A DNA stretch of 63,858 bases from Deltaproteobacteria bacterium (lineage in GTDB: Bacteria > Myxococcota > B64-G9), in the NCBI GenBank assembly GCA_019314375.1, contig JAFCZJ010000007.1, forward strand, positions 1 to 63,858, given 5' to 3'. Of this stretch, positions 26,612-35,285 are shown in pieces. The position numbers and the translations under genes are program-made. Every line of letters starts with the position of its first letter. Within the stretch, counting starts at the first letter, position 1. The notes under the pieces were generated by a model, which saw nothing but the letters and a program-made list of their open reading frames with translations, did no database searches and was not told the DNA's origin.

Positions 26612-28597
26612 ATGGCCCAACAAGGCAAAAAGCCGGATCCCACCCGCGTGGCGCAGCGGCCCCAACCCGCCGACAAAACCAAAGTAGCCCCCAGGCGAGC
26701 AGCTGGCGGTGACAAAACCAAAGTAGCCCCCAGGCGAGCAGCCGGCGGTGACAAAACCAAGGTAGCCCCAAAATCCGCACCCGGGGCAGGCAAGACCAAA
26801 GTAGCCCCAAATCAGCGCCGACCGGCACCGAAAAAAAAAGAAAAGAACATAGCCGAAGAACTAGAAGACAAGGACCTGGAAAAAAAGATCGAGGGTGTTC
26901 AGGAGATCTTCAAGCAATTCGAACGATCATTAAAAACCATCGGTCTCTATCGACACAACAGGGCAGGTTACCAAGACTATCTGGAACCAACATACAGGGC
27001 CTTTACTGCCTTTTTGGGACAGCACGAGAGCCTGTCTCTGCACACGGAGCAGTTCGGCTTCAAATACGAAAAGACCTTCGTCTATAAAAACGAACCCAGT
27101 GAACAGAACGTGGCGCACAAGTTCTACCGGGACGGCGTACGCATCCTGGTGTTCCGTAAGGGCCTGACCGACGAAGAGCTGCTCAATTTCACCCTGATCT
27201 GCCTGGCCAACTTCCACACCAAAGATTACATCCACGACGACATGGTCAGTCTTTTGTGGAAGCAAGAGTTCATCAACATCGAATACGTGGTGGTCGACAG
27301 CTTTGCCGTGGGTGCGGAGGCGGAAGAAGACGCGCGCATCGAGGTGGAAAAAATCGTCAACTACCTCTACAAGCGCTTGACCTCCAATTCCGGCGACGCG
27401 GTCGCGTTCGCCCGCATTTCACTCGAAGACTTGGACATCGAGTTGGAAGACGTGGAGCAAGCCAAGGGCGTGACCATCAAAGGTTCGCCTTCCACACCCG
27501 AGCAGAAGGCCCGCGTACAACTCGAGATGTCCGATGAGAACGAACATAAAATGCTGCCCAAGTTGGTCAGCATCATCTTCCGTGTACTGGAAGAAGAGTT
27601 GGACGAAGACTTGGGCATCGCGATCAGCGAAGTGTTCACCCAACTGCTGGACTCCATGCTCATCCACGAGGACTTCCGCAGCATCAATCAAATTCTACGC
27701 AAGTTCAAAACCACCACCCGCAAGAAACTCCCCCCGGGGAATCTGGAGATCATCGAAGCCCTGGAAGAAAACTTCGCATCCCGCATGGGCGAATCCGAAC
27801 GCATCGAGCAGGTGGGCCAAATCTTAGACACCATGCCCGAAATCAAAGAGCCACAGGAGGTATATCGCTACCTGACCCGCCTGGGTGAGAACTCCCTTGG
27901 CATCATGCTGCAGGTCCTAGAGAAAATGGAAAGGGTCGAGGCGCGTCACCTGGTCTGCGATGCGATGGTGGTCCTGGGCAAGGATCACGTAGACGCCTTC
28001 ATCCGCCGACTACAGAGCAACAGGGCCAACCTGGTACGCGACATGATCTATATCATCGACAAGCTCAACCCGGACGGCAAGCTCAAGATCATCGCCAGGC
28101 TGCTGGATCATCCCAACCTGGCCATCCGTTTGGAAACCTTACAGACCCTCGGAGGCAGTGGGGATGAGGTCTGCCGAGCCTACGTGATTAAGGCCCTGGA
28201 GGATTCCGACCTGCAGATGCGTGTCAACGCCGCCCGGCTTCTGCCCAACTTCGATCTGCGAGTGGCCCTGATGACGCTGATGGCCATGGTGCAGCATCAG
28301 GACTTCTCAAAAAAACACCCCCAAGAACAATCCGCTCTGTATGCGGCCTTGGCCAGCACCAACACCAAGGAAGCCATCGCGCACTTTGCCGAAGTGCTGC
28401 ACTCTTCCAGCATCGTGCACAAGAAAAAACTAATCGAGGTCAAACGAGCCTTGATCAATGGACTGGCCCTGTCCGGCTCCATCTCGGCCTTCAAGTTCCT
28501 CAAAGCCGAGTTGGACATCGGCATAAAAGAAGAAGAAGTGGCGCAGGCAGCCGAGCGAGCGTGCACCTCGCTCCGCGGCAAACTTTTGGGCGCCTGA
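26612..28597 (+). CDS. HEAT-repeat protein with N-terminal T-K-V-A-P repeat tail
   Basis: 661 residues. The disordered basic N-terminus carries KTKVAP four times, with Thr at positions 23, 36, 49 and 62, plus a related PTRVAQ at 11. A domain of about 150 residues follows (LYRHNRAGYQDYLEPTYRAF ... HKFYRDGVRILVFRKGLTDEEL), then an acidic middle and a C-terminal HEAT-like alpha solenoid (about 400-650: HPNLAIRLETLQTL, EDSDLQMRVNAARLLPN). It is soluble and probably a scaffold. GGAGG lies upstream of the ATG. The regularly spaced Thr motifs look like kinase or FHA-recognition sites (hypothesis). It is co-transcribed with the next gene. Confidence 0.85.
   Translation: MAQQGKKPDPTRVAQRPQPADKTKVAPRRAAGGDKTKVAPRRAAGGDKTKVAPKSAPGAGKTKVAPNQRRPAPKKKEKNIAEELEDKDLEKKIEGVQEIFKQFERSLKTIGLYRHNRAGYQDYLEPTYRAFTAFLGQHESLSLHTEQFGFKYEKTFVYKNEPSEQNVAHKFYRDGVRILVFRKGLTDEELLNFTLICLANFHTKDYIHDDMVSLLWKQEFINIEYVVVDSFAVGAEAEEDARIEVEKIVNYLYKRLTSNSGDAVAFARISLEDLDIELEDVEQAKGVTIKGSPSTPEQKARVQLEMSDENEHKMLPKLVSIIFRVLEEELDEDLGIAISEVFTQLLDSMLIHEDFRSINQILRKFKTTTRKKLPPGNLEIIEALEENFASRMGESERIEQVGQILDTMPEIKEPQEVYRYLTRLGENSLGIMLQVLEKMERVEARHLVCDAMVVLGKDHVDAFIRRLQSNRANLVRDMIYIIDKLNPDGKLKIIARLLDHPNLAIRLETLQTLGGSGDEVCRAYVIKALEDSDLQMRVNAARLLPNFDLRVALMTLMAMVQHQDFSKKHPQEQSALYAALASTNTKEAIAHFAEVLHSSSIVHKKKLIEVKRALINGLALSGSISAFKFLKAELDIGIKEEEVAQAAERACTSLRGKLLGA
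26672..26800. repeat. 39-bp tandem repeats encoding D-K-T-K-V-A-P units
   Basis: Three full copies and a diverged fourth of a 39-bp unit (gacaaaaccaaagtagcccc ...) begin at 26672, 26711, 26750 and 26789. They encode a 13-residue period with near-identical first and second copies, so at least one duplication is recent. Confidence 0.9.
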
Positions 28598-28613
28598 GCA
28601 GGAGACAAAGGCC

Positions 28614-29930
28614 ATGTCAGACAAGATCCAATTTCAGCAGGCCCTGAAAGACATCCCGGACAGGGTGGAGCTTGGCCGCTCCTACGAGGAGAAACTACAG
28701 ACCCTGGCCCGGACGCTGGTGGCCGGACTGTATATGCTCATTCGTAACGTGAAGCTCTATGAGCCGGAAAATGAAATCTTCGCCAAGCCTTTGGAGCAAC
28801 TCAAAGACTGCATCAACACCATCGTGGCCATGGACGAGTCGGTCAACCTGCAGGGTGCCGGCGCGGCCGTTTACCTGAACAACATGCTGGTCAAAATCGA
28901 CATCAAGTCCGTGGAGAACGTGAGCTACCTGCTCACCGAATTTAAAATACGTGGCATCGGCGGCTTCCTCCTGAGTTCGCCGGTAACCGTGCAAGAACTG
29001 CGCAACTTCATCTATATATTTTCCCAAGAAGTAAGCGGCAAGGTGGGTGAGCACGGCGTCTCGGCCCGCAAGCTGCAAGCTCTGAAACTGCGCCGCTGGG
29101 AAAAAATCCAAGAGATCCTTGAAAACCAGGAACAATCGGATCACGACGACCGCAAAGTGGACCGCAAGCGCTACGCATTGACGGTCTACGCCCGAACCAT
29201 CTACTACATGCGCAAGTACATCGCCGGCCTCCGGGGCGACGGCCCCACCATCTCCGTAGGCCGCGGTGGACGCATGATCCAGGACCTGGTGGACCTTTGT
29301 CACGGCCACCGCTCTCACTTCCTGGGCATGACCACCTTGAAGAACGACGACGAGTACCTGGCCTTCCACGCGGTGAACGTGGCGCTGATGTCCATCGTCT
29401 TCGCCGCGGAGCTGGGCCTGAACAAAGCGCAACTTCGCGACCTGGGAATGGCCGCCCTCTTCCATGACATCGGCCTGGTGGACGTGGATGAAAACCTTCT
29501 GCAAAAACGAGGCAAGCTGGCACCTGACGAGGCCCGCAAGGTGCGCAAGAGCCCCATCTACTCAGTTAAGCGCATCATCCGCAACCGCTTGCTCAACCGC
29601 TTGACCATTCAGCGCATCATTACTTGCTATGAGCACAAGACCGAGTTCGGCACCCCGGTCAAAGACCTGAAGGGCAACATTTCTTTCGTGGTACCCAGGG
29701 CAGACCTGGGTAGTTTTTCCAAGATCATCGCCATCTCAGACACCTACGACGCGCTGACCTCAAGGCGACCTTACCGGGAGTCCTATAGCCCCGAGATCGC
29801 GCTGTCGCTCATGTGGACCGAAATCAAGCATAAATTCGATCCCGAATATCTATCCGTTTTCATGAACGTCATGAAACTGCCTTCCGTCCGCGTGCTGAGT
29901 CAGCAGGGCGAGAAGGTCGTCATCTTCTGA
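28614..29930 (+). CDS. HD-GYP-type protein with degenerate GYP motif
   Basis: 438 residues. The N-terminal module (about 30-165: LYMLIRNVKLYEPENEIF ... VYLNNMLVKID ... GIGGFLLSSPVTVQELRNF) parallels the one in the preceding HEAT protein. The C-terminal half is HD-GYP-like: HAVNVALMSIVFAAELGL, LFHDIGLVDVDENLL, and SDTYDALTSRRPYR near the end. The usual HHExxDGxGYP is replaced by CYEHKTEFGTP, so c-di-GMP hydrolysis is uncertain, although the HD pair itself is intact. It is soluble. It starts 17 bases after the HEAT gene with GGAGA upstream. Confidence 0.88.
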   Translation: MSDKIQFQQALKDIPDRVELGRSYEEKLQTLARTLVAGLYMLIRNVKLYEPENEIFAKPLEQLKDCINTIVAMDESVNLQGAGAAVYLNNMLVKIDIKSVENVSYLLTEFKIRGIGGFLLSSPVTVQELRNFIYIFSQEVSGKVGEHGVSARKLQALKLRRWEKIQEILENQEQSDHDDRKVDRKRYALTVYARTIYYMRKYIAGLRGDGPTISVGRGGRMIQDLVDLCHGHRSHFLGMTTLKNDDEYLAFHAVNVALMSIVFAAELGLNKAQLRDLGMAALFHDIGLVDVDENLLQKRGKLAPDEARKVRKSPIYSVKRIIRNRLLNRLTIQRIITCYEHKTEFGTPVKDLKGNISFVVPRADLGSFSKIIAISDTYDALTSRRPYRESYSPEIALSLMWTEIKHKFDPEYLSVFMNVMKLPSVRVLSQQGEKVVIF

Positions 29931-29938
29931 GGCCAGCC

Positions 29939-30352
29939 ATGTTCAAAACCCATGTGCAAATCACCGTTTTCATCCGCAACAAACCCGGACGTTTCGCCGA
30001 GCTTTGTGATCTTTTGTATTCAAACGGCGTGGACATCCGGGCCATGACCGTCAACCCGGACGCCGACTTCGGCGTGGTGCGCCTGGTGGTGGACCAAATC
30101 GAAGAAGCCGCCCAGGCCCTGCACGAAGAGGGCTTGATGTTCATGCGCAACGAAGTGCTCATCGCCGAGGTGCCCAACCGTCCCGGCATGGCCGCCGGCA
30201 TTGGTCACCGCCTGGCCCAGGCGGGCGTGAATATCGAGTACACCTACTTTTCGGGAGGCCAAGAAAACTCCATGGCGCTGCTGATTTTCAAGGTGGCGGA
30301 TCTGGACGGGGCCATGGAAAAACTGGCCGATCCCAGCGGCACCTATAACTGA
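29939..30352 (+). CDS. Tandem ACT-domain regulatory protein
   Basis: 137 residues holding two ACT domains: IRNKPGRFAELCDLLYSNGVDIRA (about 9-70) and VPNRPGMAAGIGHRLAQAGVNIEY (about 78-130). Each has the NKPGR/NRPG amino-acid-binding turn. There is no catalytic domain, so it is a small-molecule sensor of the ACT-ACT type, often dimeric and amino-acid binding. It follows the HD-GYP-like gene by eight bases and ends nine bases from the convergent hydrolase gene. Its regulatory partner is not evident. Confidence 0.9.
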   Translation: MFKTHVQITVFIRNKPGRFAELCDLLYSNGVDIRAMTVNPDADFGVVRLVVDQIEEAAQALHEEGLMFMRNEVLIAEVPNRPGMAAGIGHRLAQAGVNIEYTYFSGGQENSMALLIFKVADLDGAMEKLADPSGTYN

Positions 30353-30360
30353 ATCCGAGT

Positions 30361-31188
30361 TTAGCTTAGCGTTTTGCTGATGATGCGCAGCACCTCTTGC
30401 GAAAACAAGAGGGTCAGGTGGCCACGGTAGCGAAGGATGAAATTGTCGCCTACCGGGCTCAAGCCGCAATGCCAAGGCAAAATATAGGTGTCGTGGGTAC
30501 TGCAGATGCCGATGCTGGTCAAACCCTTGGGTTGATGGCGTGCGTTGAGCTGCTCCAAAAAAGCACTGCCTCGGCGCATCTGCCGCCCGTTGCGCCCGGG
30601 CACCATCCAGGATATAGCCGAACCCAGGTGGGGGGTGGCCATCGTGACCACGACCTTGACTTTTGCACCCAAAGAATCCGACTCCGCCAACATGCGAGCC
30701 AACAATCCCCCCATGCTGTGACCCACCAACACCACCTCTTTGGCCCCACAGTGCTTCATCCATTCCAATATGCGAATCCGATAGTCCTCAGCCAAATGAT
30801 CCAGGCTGGTCCAGTATGCCACCGGGGACAGCGCCACGACCGGATCCGCCAGCCGCCGCTGCAGGTGCCGGTGCAAAAAGCGCAGGGTCAAAGCATTTTC
30901 CATGTAACCCGGCAGGAGGACCACCAGGCGGCGGCCCCGGACCACCGCTGGGGCCGAAGACGAACCCACCAGAAAACCGAACATGAAACTCAGCACGACC
31001 CAGGCACCTGAGGCCCACTCCATCAACAGAGACACCACATTGCCAAGCAACCTGCCCGCCAAGGTGTCGTGTGGTCCTCGTGTGCCGCCACCCGGGAAGA
31101 CAAACCAGGCAAAGGGCGAGGTCAGCAAAACCAGTACCCCGGCCACAAGAAGCGGGGAAAACAAGATGAGTAACAACAGGGTTCCCAT
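30361..31188 (-). CDS. GHSMGG lipase-like alpha/beta hydrolase, membrane anchored
   Basis: About 275 residues. One or two N-terminal membrane segments (LLLLILFSPLLVAGVLVLL; WVVLSFMFGFLVG) precede an alpha/beta hydrolase domain. The nucleophile elbow is VVLVGHSMGGLLARML; VVTMATPHLGSAI is the triacylglycerol-lipase/PGAP1-like PHLGS segment, and the late His is probably RYRGHLTLL. It probably hydrolyses ester lipids at the membrane. It is the last gene of the 40.5-30.4 kb operon; its ATG overlaps the upstream stop (TGATG). The substrate is unknown, but the company of an MCE lipid transporter suggests phospholipid or glycolipid. Confidence 0.85.
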   Translation of the reverse strand: MGTLLLLILFSPLLVAGVLVLLTSPFAWFVFPGGGTRGPHDTLAGRLLGNVVSLLMEWASGAWVVLSFMFGFLVGSSSAPAVVRGRRLVVLLPGYMENALTLRFLHRHLQRRLADPVVALSPVAYWTSLDHLAEDYRIRILEWMKHCGAKEVVLVGHSMGGLLARMLAESDSLGAKVKVVVTMATPHLGSAISWMVPGRNGRQMRRGSAFLEQLNARHQPKGLTSIGICSTHDTYILPWHCGLSPVGDNFILRYRGHLTLLFSQEVLRIISKTLS

Positions 31189-32786
31189 CAAAACACCTTC
31201 TTCAAGCTAGCGGCCACGCCGTGATCGAACGCATCGTCTGAACCAAAACCAACACCATAGTAAAGGTCAAACTGAAGCAAGTCGAGAATCAATGCGTGGA
31301 AGCCCAGGCCGAAGCTGTTGGCCACACGAAAGATCGGCTCACCCCCGGCAGCCGTTCTGTCCAACTCTCCGAAAAAAGCCAAGTCGTGAAAAATGCCCAC
31401 CTTGTATAGATCCCTGGAAAGAGAAAATCGAAACTCCAGACTCAAGTTGCCCACCTGGTGCACATAGCTGCGCCCGCCGAAAACGCCACGCAGATAACGA
31501 CCGCCCACCGGCTCCTCGTCGTCGAAGAGCACATCCCCCCAAAGCAAAACACCCCGCGAAGCCACAACCAAATCGTGCCAGCCGAACTCGAGCAAAAGAT
31601 GGTAGCGAAAATCCATCTTGCCCAGAGCGCGATCGCCATCGACCCATGACTGCCGACCCTCCAGCGTCAATAGGTGACGCCGATCTCGTCTCTCTACCCT
31701 GGTATCAAAAACGAACTCCATCCGCCCACTAATAAAAGGCCGGAACCAGCGGCCATCCCCCACACTCAGGGTCTCCCCCTCAGCAGGCTCCAAGCCAAAA
31801 ATAAACTTTTCCTGCACCCCACCACCCATGGACAGCATCAGGCCCGGCACAAACTCGTAACCAAGATTCAGCGAACCCTCCAGGCGCTCCGAGTAAAAAA
31901 TCTCCAGCATCAAGTCCTTGCGTTGTCGGCTGAGCAGGTCGCTTTGCAAAATCAAAAAAGGCCTGAAACCACGGCCCAACAAAGCCGGTGTGTAGTAGCG
32001 CAGTTCGCCGATGGCCCTGGAGACGGCCAGATAGGGATCTTCGTCGACGATCTCGGATCGTAATTTCATACCCCCGCGGATCTTGGCCCGCCAACGATCG
32101 TCATCAAAAAACAGGCCTTGTCCCTTGTAACCCAGGCCCAGTTCCAAGCCATCTGGAAAATCGTAACCTATATCCAAACCTGGACCCACGTCCCACTCAG
32201 CCTTGCTCACGCGGATGCGCAACTCATAAGCACTGCTGGGTCGCACCAGAGCATAGCCCTTGATTGCTGCCAGTTCGCCCAACTGGGGTCCCAAGTGATC
32301 ACAACCAAGGTCTCGGACGGGCACCAGTTCGTACTGCACATCCGGCAGACCGTGATTTTTGGCAAGCCTTTTCAGCTGGCGTTCCAGGTAGGGCTTATTG
32401 AAAATATGGTGGGGCAAGCTGAGCTTCAGCTTCAGGCTCAGGGCTCGAAGACTGCCCGTGCCCATGAAAACGATCTTCTCCAAGCGGCCCTCGTCCACCT
32501 TGACCAACAAGTGATCCTTGTGCCGCTCAACTTCCACCGTGGCCAGACTGTAACCGGCCCGGCGCAAAAAACTCAGCAGCTTCTCTCCAACCAGTTTGGC
32601 TGTCGCCGCATCGGACCGCACCGGCTCTTTCAACTGCAGGATGGCCAGATAGCTCTCGTCATTGAAAACCTGATTGCCCCGAATACGCAGCACCTCGCCC
32701 AAAGGCTCGGCCGCAAGCCTTCCGGGGCCCATCATCAGCAAAGCCAGCACCACCCAAGCTGTCCGACCCTTGATGTCCTCAATCAT
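31188..32786 (-). CDS. POTRA-plus-barrel outer-membrane protein (Omp85-like)
   Basis: 532 residues. A signal peptide (VVLALLMMGPGRLAAEP) is followed by POTRA-like modules (about 25-180: VLRIRGNQVFNDES; AGYSLATVEVERHKDHLLVKVDEGRLEKIVF) and a beta barrel (about 215-532). GGRYLRGVFGGRS fits the RG(Y/F) substrate loop, and the terminal strand ends in Phe (AASLKKVF). It resembles Omp85/TamA or two-partner TpsB proteins, which insert or secrete proteins through the outer membrane. It overlaps the subtilase gene by eight bases and the hydrolase start by one base. A conventional BamA is larger, so this is a paralogue with a dedicated client. Confidence 0.82.
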   Translation of the reverse strand: MIEDIKGRTAWVVLALLMMGPGRLAAEPLGEVLRIRGNQVFNDESYLAILQLKEPVRSDAATAKLVGEKLLSFLRRAGYSLATVEVERHKDHLLVKVDEGRLEKIVFMGTGSLRALSLKLKLSLPHHIFNKPYLERQLKRLAKNHGLPDVQYELVPVRDLGCDHLGPQLGELAAIKGYALVRPSSAYELRIRVSKAEWDVGPGLDIGYDFPDGLELGLGYKGQGLFFDDDRWRAKIRGGMKLRSEIVDEDPYLAVSRAIGELRYYTPALLGRGFRPFLILQSDLLSRQRKDLMLEIFYSERLEGSLNLGYEFVPGLMLSMGGGVQEKFIFGLEPAEGETLSVGDGRWFRPFISGRMEFVFDTRVERRDRRHLLTLEGRQSWVDGDRALGKMDFRYHLLLEFGWHDLVVASRGVLLWGDVLFDDEEPVGGRYLRGVFGGRSYVHQVGNLSLEFRFSLSRDLYKVGIFHDLAFFGELDRTAAGGEPIFRVANSFGLGFHALILDLLQFDLYYGVGFGSDDAFDHGVAASLKKVF

Positions 32787-35277
32787 AGGAAAACCGACGC
32801 GCCAGCCTCAAGAGCAACAAGGCAGCGAACAAAAACAAAACCCCAAATCCCGACCCCCGGCCCGAGCCACAGGCACAACCGCCCTCAATGCGACCATGCG
32901 GCCCCGTGCTTCCATCGGCCGTCTCGCCCGCATCCCCGGGCCCTCCGTCTTCGGTTCCCGCATCTTGCCCGCCGGCATCTTCGCCGGCGTCCTCGCCCCC
33001 GGCATCCTCGCCGGCGTCTTCGCCCCCAGCATCCTCAAGCCCCGAATCCGGGGGATCCCCACAGGGCGGCTGGAAGCAGATCGACTCGAAGTCCCCGCTG
33101 GCCATCAGGGCATAGCCTTGCCGAGTAGAGGGATAGGGGCTGGTCTGCCCATTGCCTGGAATGTCCCTGCCGATGACGCGCAGGGTCAAATCCTGGGAGG
33201 AAGAAAGCTGCAAAATAATCTGCTCCGCGGGATTGATGCTGTCCGGCGCTTGAGCGCCTGCCGGCTGTGAACGATTGTTCTGCATGGCCACGTTGCCCTT
33301 GTAGATCTGTCCAGCTTCGTCTTCACACTCCAGATCCAAATCGTTAATCAGGGCCCGCCCGCTGCCCGCCACACCGGCCGGGTCGGTCCACACCAGGGTC
33401 AAACGCAAGGGCCGCGCGGCCGAGACACCATACAGCACGAAGCTGTGACTCAGCCCTTCTTCCAGTGCCGGTTGGTTGGCGGCACCCCGGTCCTGCCCAT
33501 CCCCCCAGCAGTCATTGAGCACGGCCAAGCGATCCGCGTCCCCGGGGAAAAACAGGCTGCGATCCAATTTAAGCAGGCCCCAGCCCTGCACCTGCGAGGG
33601 AGCCGGAGCCAAATCCGCTATTTCGAAAAACTCATCAGTCACATTGTAGAGCTTGCCGACGATGGACTCGGCGGCATTGAGTAAAACCGCCTTGAGCAGG
33701 GCGGCGGAGGGGACCAAACCATCAGCAGGCACAGGCTGACCGCTGGGGTAGTAGCCCTCGACGAAATACTCCCGGGCCAATGCAGCCGCACCGGCCACCA
33801 GGGGCGCTGAAAAACTGGTGCCCAAACGTTTCAAGGAGTCCACCGCGCAATTGTCGTTACCCGGATCGGTGGTGGAATCAGCGGTGGGTTGACCAAAAAT
33901 GTCCGTCCCGCCCTGCTCGATCCAGTCGGTTTCGGCCGCCGACAAAATGGCACCGGGCGCCACCAGGTCAGGTCGCAGACGCCCATCTGAAGTCGGCCCC
34001 TGAGAAGAAAAATGGCACACGCCGCGACCCATTCGTGCACCGGACAAAGAAGCCCCAACCACCAAGGAATTCTTCGATGTCGAGCCGATGCCATCCAGAC
34101 TTTCCGAATCCGGACCCAAATTGCCTGCCGAAAACACGATGAGCATGTCAGGCATTCGCCAGGCCGCCTGATCCACCTCTCGGCTGTCGCCGCTATAACT
34201 CGTGTCCGGATCCGTCATGCCGAAAGAATTGTTGTGCACATGGGCACCGGAGGCGTGGGCTTGGGTATACATGTCCACCAGCGAGCCGGGAAGCCCAGCT
34301 TGGTTGCCGTCACGTCGGCCCGTGTCTTGGAACACAATGCGGGCCGCCGGTGCCATGCCGTCTTGAGCATCCCGCCCGGGTTCATCGGCCGAGGCCGGGT
34401 GGGCGTAATTATCGCCCGCCGCACATCCGCTCACGTGGGTGCCATGGGCGTCTTTGGAGCGATCGTCATAGGCGTCCGCGCCGGAGAGGAGGTAGTAGGC
34501 GATGACCTTGTTGTCCGGATGGGTCACATTGGCCAGGGGTGGCTGCGTACTGTTGTAAGGGGTCTGCTCGTTCGCGTCGGGACCGAAACGAAACTGGCAG
34601 GCGTCCGTGTCCAGGCCGCTGTCGGCGATGCCGATGACCTGACCATGGCCTGTCAGACCCTGGTCGAACAAGGGCCGCGAATCAGGCATGCCGCTCTGGA
34701 TGACCCAACTTGAGTCATCGTTGTTCAAGACAATGCGGCGGGGTCCGGCCACCCAGGCGACTTCATCCCAGCCAGCCAATTCGAGTGACAGGACATCCAA
34801 ACGACCCGGTGCCACCCCAATCAAGGCATGCCCCGTGCCGGCCACGTCATCCAAAAGCTCGAGGACCTCCACATGCGACAAGTCCCCAAACCGAGAGGCC
34901 AGGGCAACAAAAGACTCGCCAGGCCAGGCAAAAAGCCTGAGAACAGCTTGATCTTTCCTTTGTCCTCGATGCAGATCCGCGGCCAGCTTCCATGTGGGCA
35001 GGAAGGGCCCCTGCCAGCGCAGACCCGGCAGGCCATGCAATTGGTCCTCGCGGGTCAAATGCACGACATAAGCATCTTCGGCCACCGCCCCCACCACCCA
35101 CGCGCCACGCCGCCGAAGCCCATCGAGCAAGCGCCGAGCCGAATCCTCGGCTTGCACCAGCCGAAGCAAACCGATCTCTCCGGAAACAAGATCCTGGCCG
35201 GTCATGAGGGGCTCAGCGCACAGGGGGCAAGACCAGAAAACCACACTCAGAAAAACGATACCGAACAAGTGGCCCAT
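32779..35277 (-). CDS. Secreted subtilisin-family (S8) protease with MYXO-CTERM-like tail
   Basis: 832 residues. A signal peptide is followed by a prodomain-like region (about 25-200) and an S8 catalytic domain with Asp (GIADSGLDTD), His (DAHGTHVSGCAAGD), the oxyanion/Asn region HNNSFG and nucleophile Ser (LGTSFSAPLVAGAA). A jelly-roll-like beta domain follows (SHSFVLYG ... DLTLRVIG), then EDAGGEDAG acidic repeats, and an end of GCACGSGRGSG, hydrophobic segment, LARRFSYD. The catalytic triad looks intact. The tail would hold it at the cell surface until processed. It is embedded in the MCE lipid-transport operon, eight bases after the barrel gene stop. Confidence 0.9.
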   Translation of the reverse strand: MGHLFGIVFLSVVFWSCPLCAEPLMTGQDLVSGEIGLLRLVQAEDSARRLLDGLRRRGAWVVGAVAEDAYVVHLTREDQLHGLPGLRWQGPFLPTWKLAADLHRGQRKDQAVLRLFAWPGESFVALASRFGDLSHVEVLELLDDVAGTGHALIGVAPGRLDVLSLELAGWDEVAWVAGPRRIVLNNDDSSWVIQSGMPDSRPLFDQGLTGHGQVIGIADSGLDTDACQFRFGPDANEQTPYNSTQPPLANVTHPDNKVIAYYLLSGADAYDDRSKDAHGTHVSGCAAGDNYAHPASADEPGRDAQDGMAPAARIVFQDTGRRDGNQAGLPGSLVDMYTQAHASGAHVHNNSFGMTDPDTSYSGDSREVDQAAWRMPDMLIVFSAGNLGPDSESLDGIGSTSKNSLVVGASLSGARMGRGVCHFSSQGPTSDGRLRPDLVAPGAILSAAETDWIEQGGTDIFGQPTADSTTDPGNDNCAVDSLKRLGTSFSAPLVAGAAALAREYFVEGYYPSGQPVPADGLVPSAALLKAVLLNAAESIVGKLYNVTDEFFEIADLAPAPSQVQGWGLLKLDRSLFFPGDADRLAVLNDCWGDGQDRGAANQPALEEGLSHSFVLYGVSAARPLRLTLVWTDPAGVAGSGRALINDLDLECEDEAGQIYKGNVAMQNNRSQPAGAQAPDSINPAEQIILQLSSSQDLTLRVIGRDIPGNGQTSPYPSTRQGYALMASGDFESICFQPPCGDPPDSGLEDAGGEDAGEDAGGEDAGEDAGGQDAGTEDGGPGDAGETADGSTGPHGRIEGGCACGSGRGSGFGVLFLFAALLLLRLARRFSYD
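32966..33040. repeat. EDAGGEDAG-coding tandem repeats
   Basis: GC-rich tandem repeats of about 12 and 24 bases encode Glu-Asp-Ala-Gly units just before the sorting tail of the subtilase. They act as an acidic spacer and are prone to slippage. Confidence 0.8.
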
Positions 35278-35285
35278 GAATCAGC

